A stretch of 64,000 nt of DNA from Burkholderiaceae bacterium (GTDB lineage Bacteria; Pseudomonadota; Gammaproteobacteria; Burkholderiales; Burkholderiaceae_A): the NCBI GenBank assembly GCA_018882785.1, contig VERI01000005.1, positions 26,435-90,434 of the forward strand, written 5' to 3'. Below, piece by piece: positions 1 through 8,947 of this stretch (positions within the stretch are counted from its first letter, which is position 1; each line of letters begins with the position of its first letter). Both the position numbers and the translations under genes were made by a program. The notes under the pieces were generated by a model. The model worked only from the letters and a program-made list of their open reading frames with translations, did not search any database and was not told the DNA's origin.

Positions 1-328
1 ACTCGGGCCTTAATCGCCCGATATGCCAAAGGTTGTCTTCCAGCACACGCTGTTTAATCGCAAGCTGCGCGGCGTGATCGATATGCTGCATGGAGCATCC
101 GCCGCAGACACCATAATGTCGGCACTTCGGATTTACCCGCTGGGCACTCTCACGCTGCCATGCCACCGCCCGGCCTTTGGCATACGAGGATTTATTGCGC
201 GTGACCTCGACATCCACTACTTCGCCAAGCAGTGCGTTCTCGACAAACACCACCTTGCCTTCGTGGCGCGCTAGACCCTGGGCCTCCAGATCAACCGACT
301 CAATCGGCAGTGAGTGCAGGAGCTGCAT
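1..328 (-). CDS. rlmD: 23S rRNA (uracil-1939-C5)-methyltransferase RlmD, N-terminal part
   Basis: This is the N-terminal 109 residues of a gene that runs off the left edge. Family knowledge: RlmD (RumA) uses SAM to methylate U1939 of 23S rRNA and carries a 4Fe-4S cluster. Visible are a TRAM-like beta domain (about residues 8-60) and cluster cysteines in the pattern C-x5-C-x2-C (C69, C75, C78, within [10 protein letters not shown]). The catalytic SAM domain lies outside the window. The ATG at 328 overlaps the end of the upstream exonuclease gene by 29 bases. No better start is seen closer to the TRAM domain, though CTG codons follow in frame. It is the last visible gene of the yihY-surE-pcm-nlpD run, where rlmD commonly sits near rpoS in relatives. 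Confidence 0.85.
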   Translation of the reverse strand, partial: MQLLHSLPIESVDLEAQGLARHEGKVVFVENALLGEVVDVEVTRNKSSYAKGRAVAWQRESAQRVNPKCRHYGVCGGCSMQHIDHAAQLAIKQRVLEDNLWHIGRLRPE

Positions 329-1124
329 CGAGATACTGTTTCCAGTGCGATCCCTTCAGCGGACTCGCAGGATCGCCAATTAACGCAGCCAGTGCATCAC
401 GAACCAAACCGAGCTCTGCACGATACTGATCTTGAGTAACCTCGCCACGCATCAGGCGAAACCGGCAATACAGCAGATAGGTATTCACCACATCGGTTTC
501 GCAATAGGCGCGCACGGATTCACCCTGGTCTTGCAGGAAAGACTCCCAGACCTTGCTGCCATCGGCCCCCAACTTTCCGGCAAAACCGCACAGTCGTGCC
601 ATCGCATCTAGAGGCGCGAACGCCCTGCCCTGATAGCCCGCCAACACATCCATGAGATCGATATGCCGTGCGTGATATCGCGACAGGTAGTTGTTGTATT
701 TGAAATCTCGATCATCGTCGCCCTGCTCCCAGTATCGGGGCGCCGCCACGCCCTGGATCAAGGCGCGGTGGTGCAGCACTGGCAGATCAAAGCCAGACCC
801 ATTCCAGCTCACCAGCTGAGGGGTATGTTTCTCGATGGTTTTGAAAAATGCGCGTAGCCGTGCTGCCTCTTCGGTATCGGACGCGCCATGCTGATCCCCA
901 AGGCAGCGCACCCGAAAGCCCTCATGATCGCGAAATACGCAGCCAATAATCCAGATCCGCTGCAGGTGATGCGGAAAAAAATCACTGCCATGCGACTCGC
1001 GCCGTGCCGCCGCTGCAGCGGCAACACCCGCAGCGTCGTCAAGCGTGGCATCGAAAGCATCGAGACGCCTCAGTCCGGCAACATCCGGGATCGTCTCCAG
1101 GTCAAAGCAAAGAATCGGGGTCAT
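300..1124 (-). CDS. Predicted 3'-5' exonuclease, DEDDy type, PolB-exonuclease-like
   Basis: A 274-residue protein with the DEDD exonuclease signature. D8 and E10 lie in FDLET, D113 in [10 protein letters not shown], and Y207/D211 in YCETD, the DEDDy arrangement. This matches the family of predicted 3'-5' exonucleases related to the proofreading domain of PolB-type polymerases. The family is expected to remove nucleotides from DNA 3' ends with two metal ions; its cellular role is not established. It lies 8 bases after nlpD, where rpoS would be expected in many beta- and gammaproteobacteria, and overlaps rlmD. The length and the complete motif set suggest an intact enzyme. An RNA substrate cannot be excluded. 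Confidence 0.82.
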   Translation of the reverse strand: MTPILCFDLETIPDVAGLRRLDAFDATLDDAAGVAAAAAARRESHGSDFFPHHLQRIWIIGCVFRDHEGFRVRCLGDQHGASDTEEAARLRAFFKTIEKHTPQLVSWNGSGFDLPVLHHRALIQGVAAPRYWEQGDDDRDFKYNNYLSRYHARHIDLMDVLAGYQGRAFAPLDAMARLCGFAGKLGADGSKVWESFLQDQGESVRAYCETDVVNTYLLYCRFRLMRGEVTQDQYRAELGLVRDALAALIGDPASPLKGSHWKQYLDAAPALTAD

Positions 1125-1132
1125 GCCCCGAA

Positions 1133-2101
1133 TTATCGCTGAGCCAGATACTTCATCGGGTCCACCGGCTTACCCGCGCGGCGAACCTCGAAGTGGAGTT
1201 TGGGAATATCAGAATCGGTTTTGCCGAGCTCGGCAATCTTCTGGCCCCGCTTCACCATCTGGCCCTCAGCCACAAGAATCGAGCGGTTATGGGCATAGGC
1301 GGTTAGAAAATCACCTTCATGTTTGACGATCACCAGATTGCCATACCCGCGCAGCCCACTGCCGCTATAGACCACCCGGCCGTCGCCCGCCGCAATCACC
1401 GGATCTCCCTCCGCCCCTGAAATCGCGATGCCTTTATAGCCCGGATCAGAGAACTGGGTAATCACAGAACCCTTACTCGGCCATGACAGGCTTATGACCT
1501 CTGGTGTCACCGGCTTTGCTGGAGAGGACATGGCAGACGATGTTCCAGAAGGCGCTCCGGCCGCCGGGGCCGAAGGCGGCGGGGACAACGGAGCGGATGC
1601 CAGCGGGCCGGTGCCCCCGGATGTCGCTGCCTGAGGGGAAGTCGATGGTGTTGGAGCAGCGGGCGATATCGAACGAACCTCCATCGGCCGCTGATCTGCC
1701 GAACCCGACCGCGTCTCAGATGCGCCAGCGGATCGGGCAGAAGAGGCCATCGGTGGGATTGCAGGCGGTTTAATGCGAATCAGCTGATCCACTTCAATCA
1801 AATTGGGATTGTCGATCTGGTTCCATGTCGCGAGATCCCGCCATGCCACGCCATGATCGAGCGAAATTCCGATCAATGTATCGCCACGCTTGATCCGATA
1901 AAAACCATCTGGGGCCGACGCAGAAGACGTCTGCGGCGCTGACGCTGGGGCAGCAGTTGTTCCCCCCGCACGCTTAATGGAAGCTGTTGCCGATCCGGGC
2001 ACCTTGCGGCTTTCCACCGGCGCAGGGCCCGTGCTGGATGCGCATCCCGTGATAAACGCCACCGCCATCAACACAACCAGTGGCAAGCGCAGATTGTCCA
2101 C
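1133..2101 (-). CDS. nlpD: NlpD-like lipoprotein with LysM and degenerate M23 domains
   Basis: A 322-residue predicted outer-membrane lipoprotein. The signal peptide ends in a lipobox (FITGC, lipidated C20). A LysM peptidoglycan-binding domain spans about residues 66-113. A low-complexity Pro/Ser/Ala linker follows, then an M23/LytM domain at about 215-318. The metal-binding motifs of active M23 peptidases are broken: the expected H-x3-D region reads YKGIAIS, and the H-x-H motif reads KLHFE with only one His. That is the pattern of NlpD/EnvC-type activators of cell-wall amidases during division, so an activator role is inferred. The start is GTG at 2101, sharing one base with the pcm stop codon (TAGTG). 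Confidence 0.9.
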   Translation of the reverse strand: MDNLRLPLVVLMAVAFITGCASSTGPAPVESRKVPGSATASIKRAGGTTAAPASAPQTSSASAPDGFYRIKRGDTLIGISLDHGVAWRDLATWNQIDNPNLIEVDQLIRIKPPAIPPMASSARSAGASETRSGSADQRPMEVRSISPAAPTPSTSPQAATSGGTGPLASAPLSPPPSAPAAGAPSGTSSAMSSPAKPVTPEVISLSWPSKGSVITQFSDPGYKGIAISGAEGDPVIAAGDGRVVYSGSGLRGYGNLVIVKHEGDFLTAYAHNRSILVAEGQMVKRGQKIAELGKTDSDIPKLHFEVRRAGKPVDPMKYLAQR

Positions 2102-2946
2102 TACTCGATTCCCCTTAAGACTGGCACATATCGCACCATATCGAACTGCTGTGAACGAAAGTCATCATGATCCACACGCTGAATACCCACAAGATACTGT
2201 TCAGGCTCCCCGAGCGGCGCCACAAGCACGCCGCCGACGGCCAGCTGCATCAGCAGCTCAGTGGGTGCACTTGGCATCCCAGCCGAACAGAGAATCACAT
2301 CAAATGGCCCGTCAGAGGACGCGGCCACGAATCCGTCACCGTGAACAAAACGCAGATTGGATCGGCGAAGCGGCCGAAGGTTCACCCGGGCAAGCTCAGC
2401 GATCGCCTTGATACGCTCAACAGAGATCACTTTTTCAAAACAATACGACATCACAGCCGCCTGATAGCCACAGCCACCGCCGACCTCCAGTGCGCGCAAG
2501 GCCCGCGGTGGTCCGCTCAGCAGGCTGAGTGCCAGCTCAATGACACGGGCTACGACATAAGGCTGAGAGATCGTCTGTTGATGTCCGATGGGGAGTGCGG
2601 AATCCTCATAGGCACGGCTCGCCAATGCCTCATCGACAAAGGCATGCCGGGGAACCACCCGCATGGCCTCCAGGACCTTTTGATTGCGGATGCCCTGCCG
2701 AATGAGTCGCTCGACCATTCGGGCGCGGGCCCGCTCACTGGCCAGGCCCGCATTCACTACGGTTGTGGCTGGCTTGGCCGGGCGCACCTGCCGAGGCGAA
2801 GGGTTGGATTGCGCTTCGGTCTGACCACCACCCCAACGGGGGACCAGTGTGGGCGCCTTGGCCTCGGTGGTTTTCGTGGCGATATGAAGCCCTGGCCGCG
2901 TTGGCTTAATGGGCCCGACCGGTTTTTTCAAATCTTTTCCAGCCAT
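2101..2946 (-). CDS. pcm: Protein-L-isoaspartate O-methyltransferase
   Basis: A 281-residue SAM-dependent enzyme that repairs isoaspartyl residues in aged proteins. The PCMT signatures are visible: PRHAFVDEAL, QQTISQPY near residues 123-130, and SAM motif I LEVGGGCGY at about 153-161. Motif I is a slight variant of the usual LEIGTGSGY. The first 65 or so residues are a Pro/Lys/Thr-rich extension absent from the E. coli enzyme and probably disordered. The gene overlaps surE by 19 bases upstream and nlpD by one base downstream, so translation is probably coupled. This is the conserved surE-pcm-nlpD stress and survival cluster. Confidence 0.92.
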   Translation of the reverse strand: MAGKDLKKPVGPIKPTRPGLHIATKTTEAKAPTLVPRWGGGQTEAQSNPSPRQVRPAKPATTVVNAGLASERARARMVERLIRQGIRNQKVLEAMRVVPRHAFVDEALASRAYEDSALPIGHQQTISQPYVVARVIELALSLLSGPPRALRALEVGGGCGYQAAVMSYCFEKVISVERIKAIAELARVNLRPLRRSNLRFVHGDGFVAASSDGPFDVILCSAGMPSAPTELLMQLAVGGVLVAPLGEPEQYLVGIQRVDHDDFRSQQFDMVRYVPVLRGIE

Positions 2947-3677
2947 GGACCCACTTCCCGAAACCCATCTGGGTCACCGAGGTCGACCTGCAGTGGCGTG
3001 ATCGATACGCGAGACTCATTTAAAGCATTGAAATCGGTGCCGGGACCTGCCTCGCGCTGGCCACCCGGCGGGCCCACCCAGTAGACCTTCTCGCCTCGGG
3101 GTGATAACGCTGTCTCAACGGGCTGGGCAACATGCCTGCGGCCAAGCCGAGTAAGTTCATAGCCCAGCAGCTTCTCCTGCGGCACGGCAGGAATATTCAC
3201 ATTCAGCAGGCGAGGCTTGGCAAATGGCTGCGCGATCAAATGGCCGACCACCCGCTGTGCCACCGCTACAGCAGTCTCCAAATGATCAAAACTTCGGCTC
3301 GCCAAAGAAAAGGCAATTGCAGGAAGCCCGAGCAGATAGCCCTCCATGGCCGCCGCGACGGTACCCGAGTACAAGGTGTCTTCTGCAAGATTTGCGGAGT
3401 TGTTGATTCCCGACACAATCAGATCGGGCCGATACTCAAGAAACCCAGTGACTGCAACGTGTACGCAGTCGGTCGGTGTGCCGTTGACGTAATAAAAACC
3501 CTGCGACGATTGGCGAACATACAAGGGACGATCAAGCGTCAGTGAGTTGGATGCGCCGCTGCGATCTGCTTCGGGGGCCACGACCGTCACCTCACCAAAG
3601 GCCTGCATCGCCTTGGCAAGCGCAGCAATCCCGGGCGAGAAATAGCCGTCATCGTTTGAAACAAGAATCCGCATCAT
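2928..3677 (-). CDS. surE: 5'/3'-nucleotidase SurE
   Basis: A 249-residue, metal-dependent nucleoside monophosphate phosphatase (survival protein SurE). The N-terminal metal site ILVSNDDG is at residues 4-11. The active-site region SGASNSLT and the second metal segment SGINNSANLAEDTLYSGT are intact, and the length is usual for the family. Two adjacent ATG codons (3677 and 3674) are possible starts. The CBS-domain gene ends only five bases upstream. Family members salvage nucleotides in the cytoplasm and often also show exopolyphosphatase activity. It is part of the operon with pcm and nlpD. Confidence 0.95.
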   Translation of the reverse strand: MMRILVSNDDGYFSPGIAALAKAMQAFGEVTVVAPEADRSGASNSLTLDRPLYVRQSSQGFYYVNGTPTDCVHVAVTGFLEYRPDLIVSGINNSANLAEDTLYSGTVAAAMEGYLLGLPAIAFSLASRSFDHLETAVAVAQRVVGHLIAQPFAKPRLLNVNIPAVPQEKLLGYELTRLGRRHVAQPVETALSPRGEKVYWVGPPGGQREAGPGTDFNALNESRVSITPLQVDLGDPDGFREVGPWLEKI

Positions 3678-3682
3678 CGCGC

Positions 3683-4156
3683 CTAGTCCGCCTTGTCTTC
3701 CTGTGGCCAGTCACGGATGTAGGCCTTGAGCATCTTGTTTTCAAAGCTCTGTTTATCCAGCACGGCCTTGGCCACATCATGAAACGACACCACCCCCATC
3801 AACATTTCCCCATTCATCACCGGAAGATAGCGCTCATGGGAATCCACCATGAGTTTTCGTAACTGATCCACATCCATATCTGGACTCACAACGGTGGGTG
3901 TGGAATTCATGACTTCATCAATCTTGAAAGAGGACACTGGCGGCGTGGGTCCCACACGATTCTCCGCCTGCCGCTTGGCAAGAATTCGAATGACCTCGCG
4001 AAATGTCAGCATGCCGGCAAGCTTGCCCTGTGACATGACCACAATTGAGCCGATGTCGTGCTCGGCCATCACCATCACGGCACTGGCCAGTGAGTCCTGG
4101 GGGCTCATGGTGAACAGGGTCGTGCCCTTGACCTCGAGGATCTTGCTGACTTTCAT
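3683..4156 (-). CDS. CBS-domain pair protein
   Basis: A 157-residue cytoplasmic protein made almost entirely of two CBS motifs. The first is around residues 8-60 (DIGSIVVMSQGKLAGMLTFRE). The second is around 78-140 (YLPVMNGEMLMGVVSFHDV). CBS pairs usually bind adenosine-containing ligands such as AMP, ATP or SAM and act as sensors. No catalytic domain is attached, so the partner is unknown. The start codon overlaps the yihY stop as ATGA, and surE follows closely. This points to co-translation with the membrane protein upstream and the survival cluster downstream. Confidence 0.85.
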   Translation of the reverse strand: MKVSKILEVKGTTLFTMSPQDSLASAVMVMAEHDIGSIVVMSQGKLAGMLTFREVIRILAKRQAENRVGPTPPVSSFKIDEVMNSTPTVVSPDMDVDQLRKLMVDSHERYLPVMNGEMLMGVVSFHDVAKAVLDKQSFENKMLKAYIRDWPQEDKAD

Positions 4157-4999
4157 GAAAAGCTTCTCCGGCTGTCCTGAATAGCGGAAATCCTAGCATT
4201 CGCGGCACGCCACTCGGGGAGTATGGACGCCAGCAACGCTCCGGCCAGAAAGGCCCACCAGGTTAGATAGGTCCAGATCAGCAAGGCCGGGATCGCCGCC
4301 AGTGGCCCATAGATCTGACGATAGGTCGGCACCGCTCCAAAATAGCCCACAAAAATTAGCCGTGAAAGCTCGGAGATCGCTGCACCAACGCACCCGCCGA
4401 TCAAGGCATCTTTCCATCGGACAGGAACATTCGGAACCCATCGGTAACAGACCGAAAAGGCGGCAATCGTGAGCCCCAGATTAACCAGATCCCAGCCATC
4501 AATCCCCATTACCTCGGCATTGATGGCCCGACGCCCCCCCGCAAGCAGGATTGCCAAAGAGGCCCCAGCCCCCACCAGCAAGGGACCCAGCACAATGGCC
4601 AGCCAATAGATCGATAGCCGATACAGAAATGGCCGCGGACGCTGGACTCGCCAGATCAGGTTCAACGTTCGATCAAGCGTCAACATCATGACAGTGGCCG
4701 CCAAGACAAGCACGGCAATCCCCACCAGGGAGAGTGTTCTCGCCTTCGCAACGAATTGATTCAGATACCGATAAATCGTGTTGGCAAACCCCTCCGGCAA
4801 GAGCTGCTCGATGACCAACAGCTGGACGACCTCCTGCAGCCTGGAGAAAATCGGAAACGATGTCAGGGTGGCAAACACCACCGTAAGCAGCGGCACCAAT
4901 GCCAATAGGGAAATAAAACTCAGGCTTGCCGCGCTTTGGCCCAGCCGCAGCTCCCGCTCCCGGGAGGCCATGACCCGAAACAACATCACGAGGTTGAGT

Positions 5000-5016
<17 letters not shown>
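4153..5016 (-). CDS. YihY/BrkB family inner-membrane protein
   Basis: A 287-residue polytopic membrane protein of the YihY (formerly mis-annotated ribonuclease BN, also BrkB) family. About six hydrophobic segments are visible. Family-typical stretches include AASLSFISLLALVPLLTV near the N-terminus and the polar patch YGPLAAIPALLIWTYLTW near the C-terminus. Its molecular function is not established in any species. It heads the seven-gene minus-strand operon and lies divergent to wrbA with about 50 bases between the starts. The C-terminal tail (RRSFS) overlaps the next gene by four bases. Confidence 0.85.
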
Positions 5017-5665
<649 letters not shown>

Positions 5666-5677
5666 ACGACAATCGTT

Positions 5678-6082
5678 GTGGACCAGACAAATTCGCAGAC
5701 CCCAACCCACCCCGTCCCGGCGGTACCACGCCCATGGCCGATCATCGCCACATGTCTGACTGTGGCCCTCATCGCGCTCGGGCTTGCATGGGAGCTGCTT
5801 CTGGATCCGTTGCGGCCGGGGGGCTCCTGGCTCGCACTGAAGGTACTGCCGCTGGTGTTGGCGATTACAGGTTTATTTGCAGGCCGCATCTATACCTACA
5901 AATGGATGTCATTGGTGGTCTGGATTTATGTCTGTGAGGCTTTGGTAAGAATCGTGGGCCTGACCGTCGCTGAACGGTCCCTCGCCTGGGCGAGTCTTGC
6001 GCTCTCCCTGGCACTTGCGATCAGTATTTTGTTAGCGGCACGTTCGCAGATTCGAATCCATCGACAACAGCTTCAGTCCTGA
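5678..6082 (+). CDS. DUF2069 small membrane protein
   Basis: A 134-residue predicted inner-membrane protein with four hydrophobic helices, starting at GTG 5678. The short proline-rich N-terminus, the LVLAITGLFAGRIYTYKW segment and the C-terminal ARSQIRIHR match the DUF2069 pattern as I know it. Members of this family are commonly found directly after wrbA. No function is known. The C-terminus overlaps the end of the convergent dusA gene by ten bases, so the two transcripts meet here without a clear terminator. Confidence 0.75.
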   Translation: MDQTNSQTPTHPVPAVPRPWPIIATCLTVALIALGLAWELLLDPLRPGGSWLALKVLPLVLAITGLFAGRIYTYKWMSLVVWIYVCEALVRIVGLTVAERSLAWASLALSLALAISILLAARSQIRIHRQQLQS

Positions 6083-7071
6083 TGGGCCTGGCGTACAAGC
6101 TGAGTAAATAAGGCCTGCGGGCCCAATACACCCTCACATATTTCACGCCGCCAACGGCGGGCGCCTGGCTGGCCATGGAACAGTCCATGCCAATGCCGTC
6201 CCATATATCGCGCCGAGATGCCGCGGGCCCGTTGCGACTCAAAGTAAGTCTGCAGCGCCGGAAGAATATCGTCACGACGCTGCGGAAGTCGATCGGCATC
6301 TTGCAGAACCTCTGCCTGAATATCGCGCAACAGCCAAGGGTCGTGATAAGCCGCCCTGCCGATCATGACACCATCAACCCCCGGACCTTCGGCTGCATCT
6401 GACATCACAACACGCACCTGATCGATTGTCTGAAGCCCGCCATTGGCCACAATGACCACATCAGGAAAGTCCCGCTTGAGCTGACGGACCACCGACATCC
6501 GAAGCGGCGGAATCTCACGATTTTCCTTTGGACTGAGGCCTTTAAGAATTGCTGAGCGGGCATGCACAAAAAATACCGTACATCCGACCTGCACAAGGCT
6601 GCCGACAAAGTCTCTGACAAAACCGTAATCCTCTTGATTATCGACACCAATACGATGCTTCACAGTCACAGGAAGTGTCACCGCATCCTGCATTGCTTTT
6701 ATGCAATCGGCCACGAGTGCTGGCTCACGCATCAGGCAGGCACCAAATGCACCGCGTTGAACACGCTCACTCGGACAGCCACAATTCAGATTCACTTCGT
6801 CGTAGCCCCACTTCTGAGCGATTCTGGCCGACTGCGCGAGATCATCTGGCTCACTACCCCCAAGCTGCAATGCAACCGGGTGCTCCTCGGCACTAAAGTC
6901 CAGCAGCCGGCCCAGATCACCATGCAAGATCGCACCGGTGGTGATCATTTCGGTATAGAGGCGTGCCCGCGGCGCAATCAGGCGGTGGAAGAATCGGCAA
7001 TGCCGATCCGTCCAATCCATCATGGGGGCAACGGTTAGCCGATAGTCAGGCGCAGAGGAGCGCATCAACAT
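6073..7071 (-). CDS. dusA: tRNA-dihydrouridine synthase DusA
   Basis: A 332-residue FMN enzyme that reduces uridines in the D-loop of tRNA (U20/U20a in E. coli). The flavin-binding start APMMDWTDRHCR, the catalytic-Cys motif NLNCGCPSERVQ and the DusA-specific loop ILKGLSPKENREIPPL are all present. The last of these separates DusA from DusB and DusC. The start is placed at ATG 7071. An ORF extension to 7113 would overlap the upstream hydrolase gene further and precede the conserved TIM barrel with unrelated sequence. Translation overlaps the upstream histone-deacetylase-like gene by 26 bases, suggesting an operon. Confidence 0.9.
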   Translation of the reverse strand: MLMRSSAPDYRLTVAPMMDWTDRHCRFFHRLIAPRARLYTEMITTGAILHGDLGRLLDFSAEEHPVALQLGGSEPDDLAQSARIAQKWGYDEVNLNCGCPSERVQRGAFGACLMREPALVADCIKAMQDAVTLPVTVKHRIGVDNQEDYGFVRDFVGSLVQVGCTVFFVHARSAILKGLSPKENREIPPLRMSVVRQLKRDFPDVVIVANGGLQTIDQVRVVMSDAAEGPGVDGVMIGRAAYHDPWLLRDIQAEVLQDADRLPQRRDDILPALQTYFESQRARGISARYMGRHWHGLFHGQPGARRWRREICEGVLGPQALFTQLVRQAHQD

Positions 7072-7969
7072 GATGTCCAACGCTTCGGGCCAGCGCCTCG
7101 ATGGCGTATCCACCCTCTAGCGATGACACCAGTCGTCCGCCGCAGTGTCGGGCGGCCACCTGAACCAATTGCTGAGAGATCCATGCATAGTCGAGGTCAG
7201 TCCACTTCAGGTGACTCATATCATCTTCACGGTGGGCATCGAACCCGGCAGAAATCAGCACCAGCTGTGGCTGAAATTTGTCAATTGCGGGCAGCCAATG
7301 CTGCTCAACCGCCTGTCTCATGGCCTGGCCATCACTATAGGCAGGCAGTGGGATATTCACCATATTGCCTCCCATCGGGATATCTCCCGTGAAAGGATAG
7401 AGCGCATGCTCGAACGTCGAGACCATGAGCACCCGGTCATCACTGGCGAAAATCTCCTCGGTGCCGTTCCCATGATGGACATCAAAGTCGACGATTAACA
7501 CACGCTCAAGTCCATGAACCTCCAGCGCATGGTAGGCCGCAATCGCAATGTTGTTAAAAAAACAAAATCCCATTGGATTGCTGCGTTCGGCATGATGTCC
7601 CGGAGGCCTTACCGCACAAAAAGCATTACGGCTTTTGCCCGTGAGCACCTGATCTACGGCTGCAATAGCGGCACCTGCTGCCAGATAACTCGCCCTCAAG
7701 GTGTGCTGATTCATCGCGGTATCCGGATCCAGCGCCCGATAGGGCCGATCTTTCGGCGAGGTCGCAACAAGTCGGTCTACATGCGCGATGGTGTGGGCCC
7801 GCAGAATGACCTCATCGGGGGCCTCATTGGGTTCACAGACATCCAATAACGCCATCAGTCCCTTGCGCGTGAGGTGATCGTGAATCGCCCAGAGCCGCTC
7901 GGGACTCTCAGGATGAGACGGACCCATCTCATGCTGAAAAAAAACAGGATGCGTGAAGAAAGCGGTCAT
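7046..7969 (-). CDS. Histone-deacetylase-family zinc hydrolase
   Basis: A 307-residue member of the class II histone deacetylase / acetylpolyamine amidohydrolase superfamily. The zinc and charge-relay motifs are complete: RPPGHHAE, VDFDVHHGNGT, SAGFDAHRED and the late glycine motif EGGY. Bacteria have no histones, so the substrate is more likely a small acetylated amine or an acetyl-lysine protein. The sequence alone does not decide this. The protein is cytoplasmic, with no signal peptide. It is encoded just upstream of dusA and is divergent from tRNA-Arg. Confidence 0.88.
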   Translation of the reverse strand: MTAFFTHPVFFQHEMGPSHPESPERLWAIHDHLTRKGLMALLDVCEPNEAPDEVILRAHTIAHVDRLVATSPKDRPYRALDPDTAMNQHTLRASYLAAGAAIAAVDQVLTGKSRNAFCAVRPPGHHAERSNPMGFCFFNNIAIAAYHALEVHGLERVLIVDFDVHHGNGTEEIFASDDRVLMVSTFEHALYPFTGDIPMGGNMVNIPLPAYSDGQAMRQAVEQHWLPAIDKFQPQLVLISAGFDAHREDDMSHLKWTDLDYAWISQQLVQVAARHCGGRLVSSLEGGYAIEALARSVGHHVDALLCA

Positions 7970-8004
7970 GCAAATAGTTTACGATAAGCTCCGCTGCGCC
8001 CAAG

Positions 8005-8080
8005 GCCTCCGTAGCTCAGTGGATAGAGCATCCCCCTCCTAAGGGGAGGGTCGCACGTTCGATTCGTGTCGGAGGCGCCA
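8005..8080 (+). tRNA. tRNA-Arg (anticodon CCT), CCA encoded
   Basis: A complete cloverleaf can be folded by eye. The 7-bp acceptor pairs GCCTCCG (8005-8011) with CGGAGGC (8070-8076). The D arm is GCTC/GAGC. The anticodon stem TCCCC/GGGGA closes the 7-base loop CTCCTAA with anticodon CCT. The T arm carries TTCGATT. The discriminator G is followed by an encoded CCA (8078-8080). It reads AGG codons. It lies alone between two minus-strand genes, and no T-run terminator follows it directly. Confidence 0.96.
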
Positions 8081-8092
8081 CCCCCTTGCTCC

Positions 8093-8947
8093 CTACTGTG
8101 ATGAATTCTGCGCTTCCGAGGGTTTCGGGCGTGTGCTGATCACCATGAATACGCTCGGGGCACTTTTTTGAAAAATTTCAAAAGGCCGATACTGCCTAGA
8201 TCGACTCAAGGGGCCCACTGTCGCTGGTACCGATTGCGATCGAAGAAAATCAATCAGATGCTGACTTTTTAGAGCAAAGTTCACATTCTGAGGAAGATCA
8301 TTGGTCTTTTCTGCCGCCTTCAGCGCATCTAGTTTGTGGCTGATAACCCCCACGACAGTACCGTCAGCAGCAATTACCGGTCCACCTGAATTTCCGCGGT
8401 GAATCTCTGCACTTAATTGAAACCAGTCCGACCGGCCACGCTGCTGGTGTTCACCATTCAGAATCCCCGATGTGATCCGCTGATCTCCTGGCGCGCCAGC
8501 AGAGCGCGGAAACCCCAGAGCAAAAACCTCAATCCCGATCGGTACCGAGTCCCAAAGGGTAATCGAGAGCGGTTCACCGGCGACATCAGCCTCAAGCAAG
8601 ACCAGATCCAATCGCTCATCGGCTGCCAAAACCTTCGCACGAATGAACTTTGCGCCACGCCCACTGCCCACAAAAACCCGATCCCGATTGATCAGCCCAT
8701 GATGTGCAGTCACCAGGGTTCGCGGTGCCACAAGAAACGCGGTGGCAGTCGATACCTCGGTGGCTGTTGGCGGATTGGCAGACTGTGCCTGGACAGCGAC
8801 ATTGAGCAGCAGTCCCAGCACCAGCATGCACCACGGCACAATCCGTAATGACGCGCGTGACCCAAAGGGCCGCCGAGCACGATGCCAGACCCCAACAGCA
8901 CTAGCCAGGAAAGACTCCAGTCGAAAGATAACGGTCCCCTCGGTCAC
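8093..8947 (-). CDS. Secreted trypsin-like serine protease
   Basis: A predicted periplasmic serine protease of the chymotrypsin fold, 284 residues from GTG 8947. A basic N-terminus precedes a hydrophobic signal segment (MLVLGLLLNVAVQAQ). The catalytic triad is visible: His in VTAHHGL (near residue 82), Asp in ERLDLVLLE (near 114) and Ser in HRGNSGGPV (near 187). No PDZ domain follows, unlike DegP or DegS. The C-terminal 70 residues have no recognised domain. The start is uncertain: the ORF is open back to 9211, and GTG 8839 or ATG 8827 would give shorter signal peptides lacking the basic region. From 8947 it overlaps the end of cysM by 47 bases. Confidence 0.75.
   Translation of the reverse strand: MTEGTVIFRLESFLASAVGVWHRARRPFGSRASLRIVPWCMLVLGLLLNVAVQAQSANPPTATEVSTATAFLVAPRTLVTAHHGLINRDRVFVGSGRGAKFIRAKVLAADERLDLVLLEADVAGEPLSITLWDSVPIGIEVFALGFPRSAGAPGDQRITSGILNGEHQQRGRSDWFQLSAEIHRGNSGGPVIAADGTVVGVISHKLDALKAAEKTNDLPQNVNFALKSQHLIDFLRSQSVPATVGPLSRSRQYRPFEIFQKSAPSVFMVISTRPKPSEAQNSSQ

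Noticed and set aside
2167..3084. Long plus-strand open frame of 305 codons opposite pcm and surE
   Set aside because: It lies fully antisense to two genes with clear motifs and overlapping starts. Its translation is rich in His, Arg and Pro with no recognisable domain.
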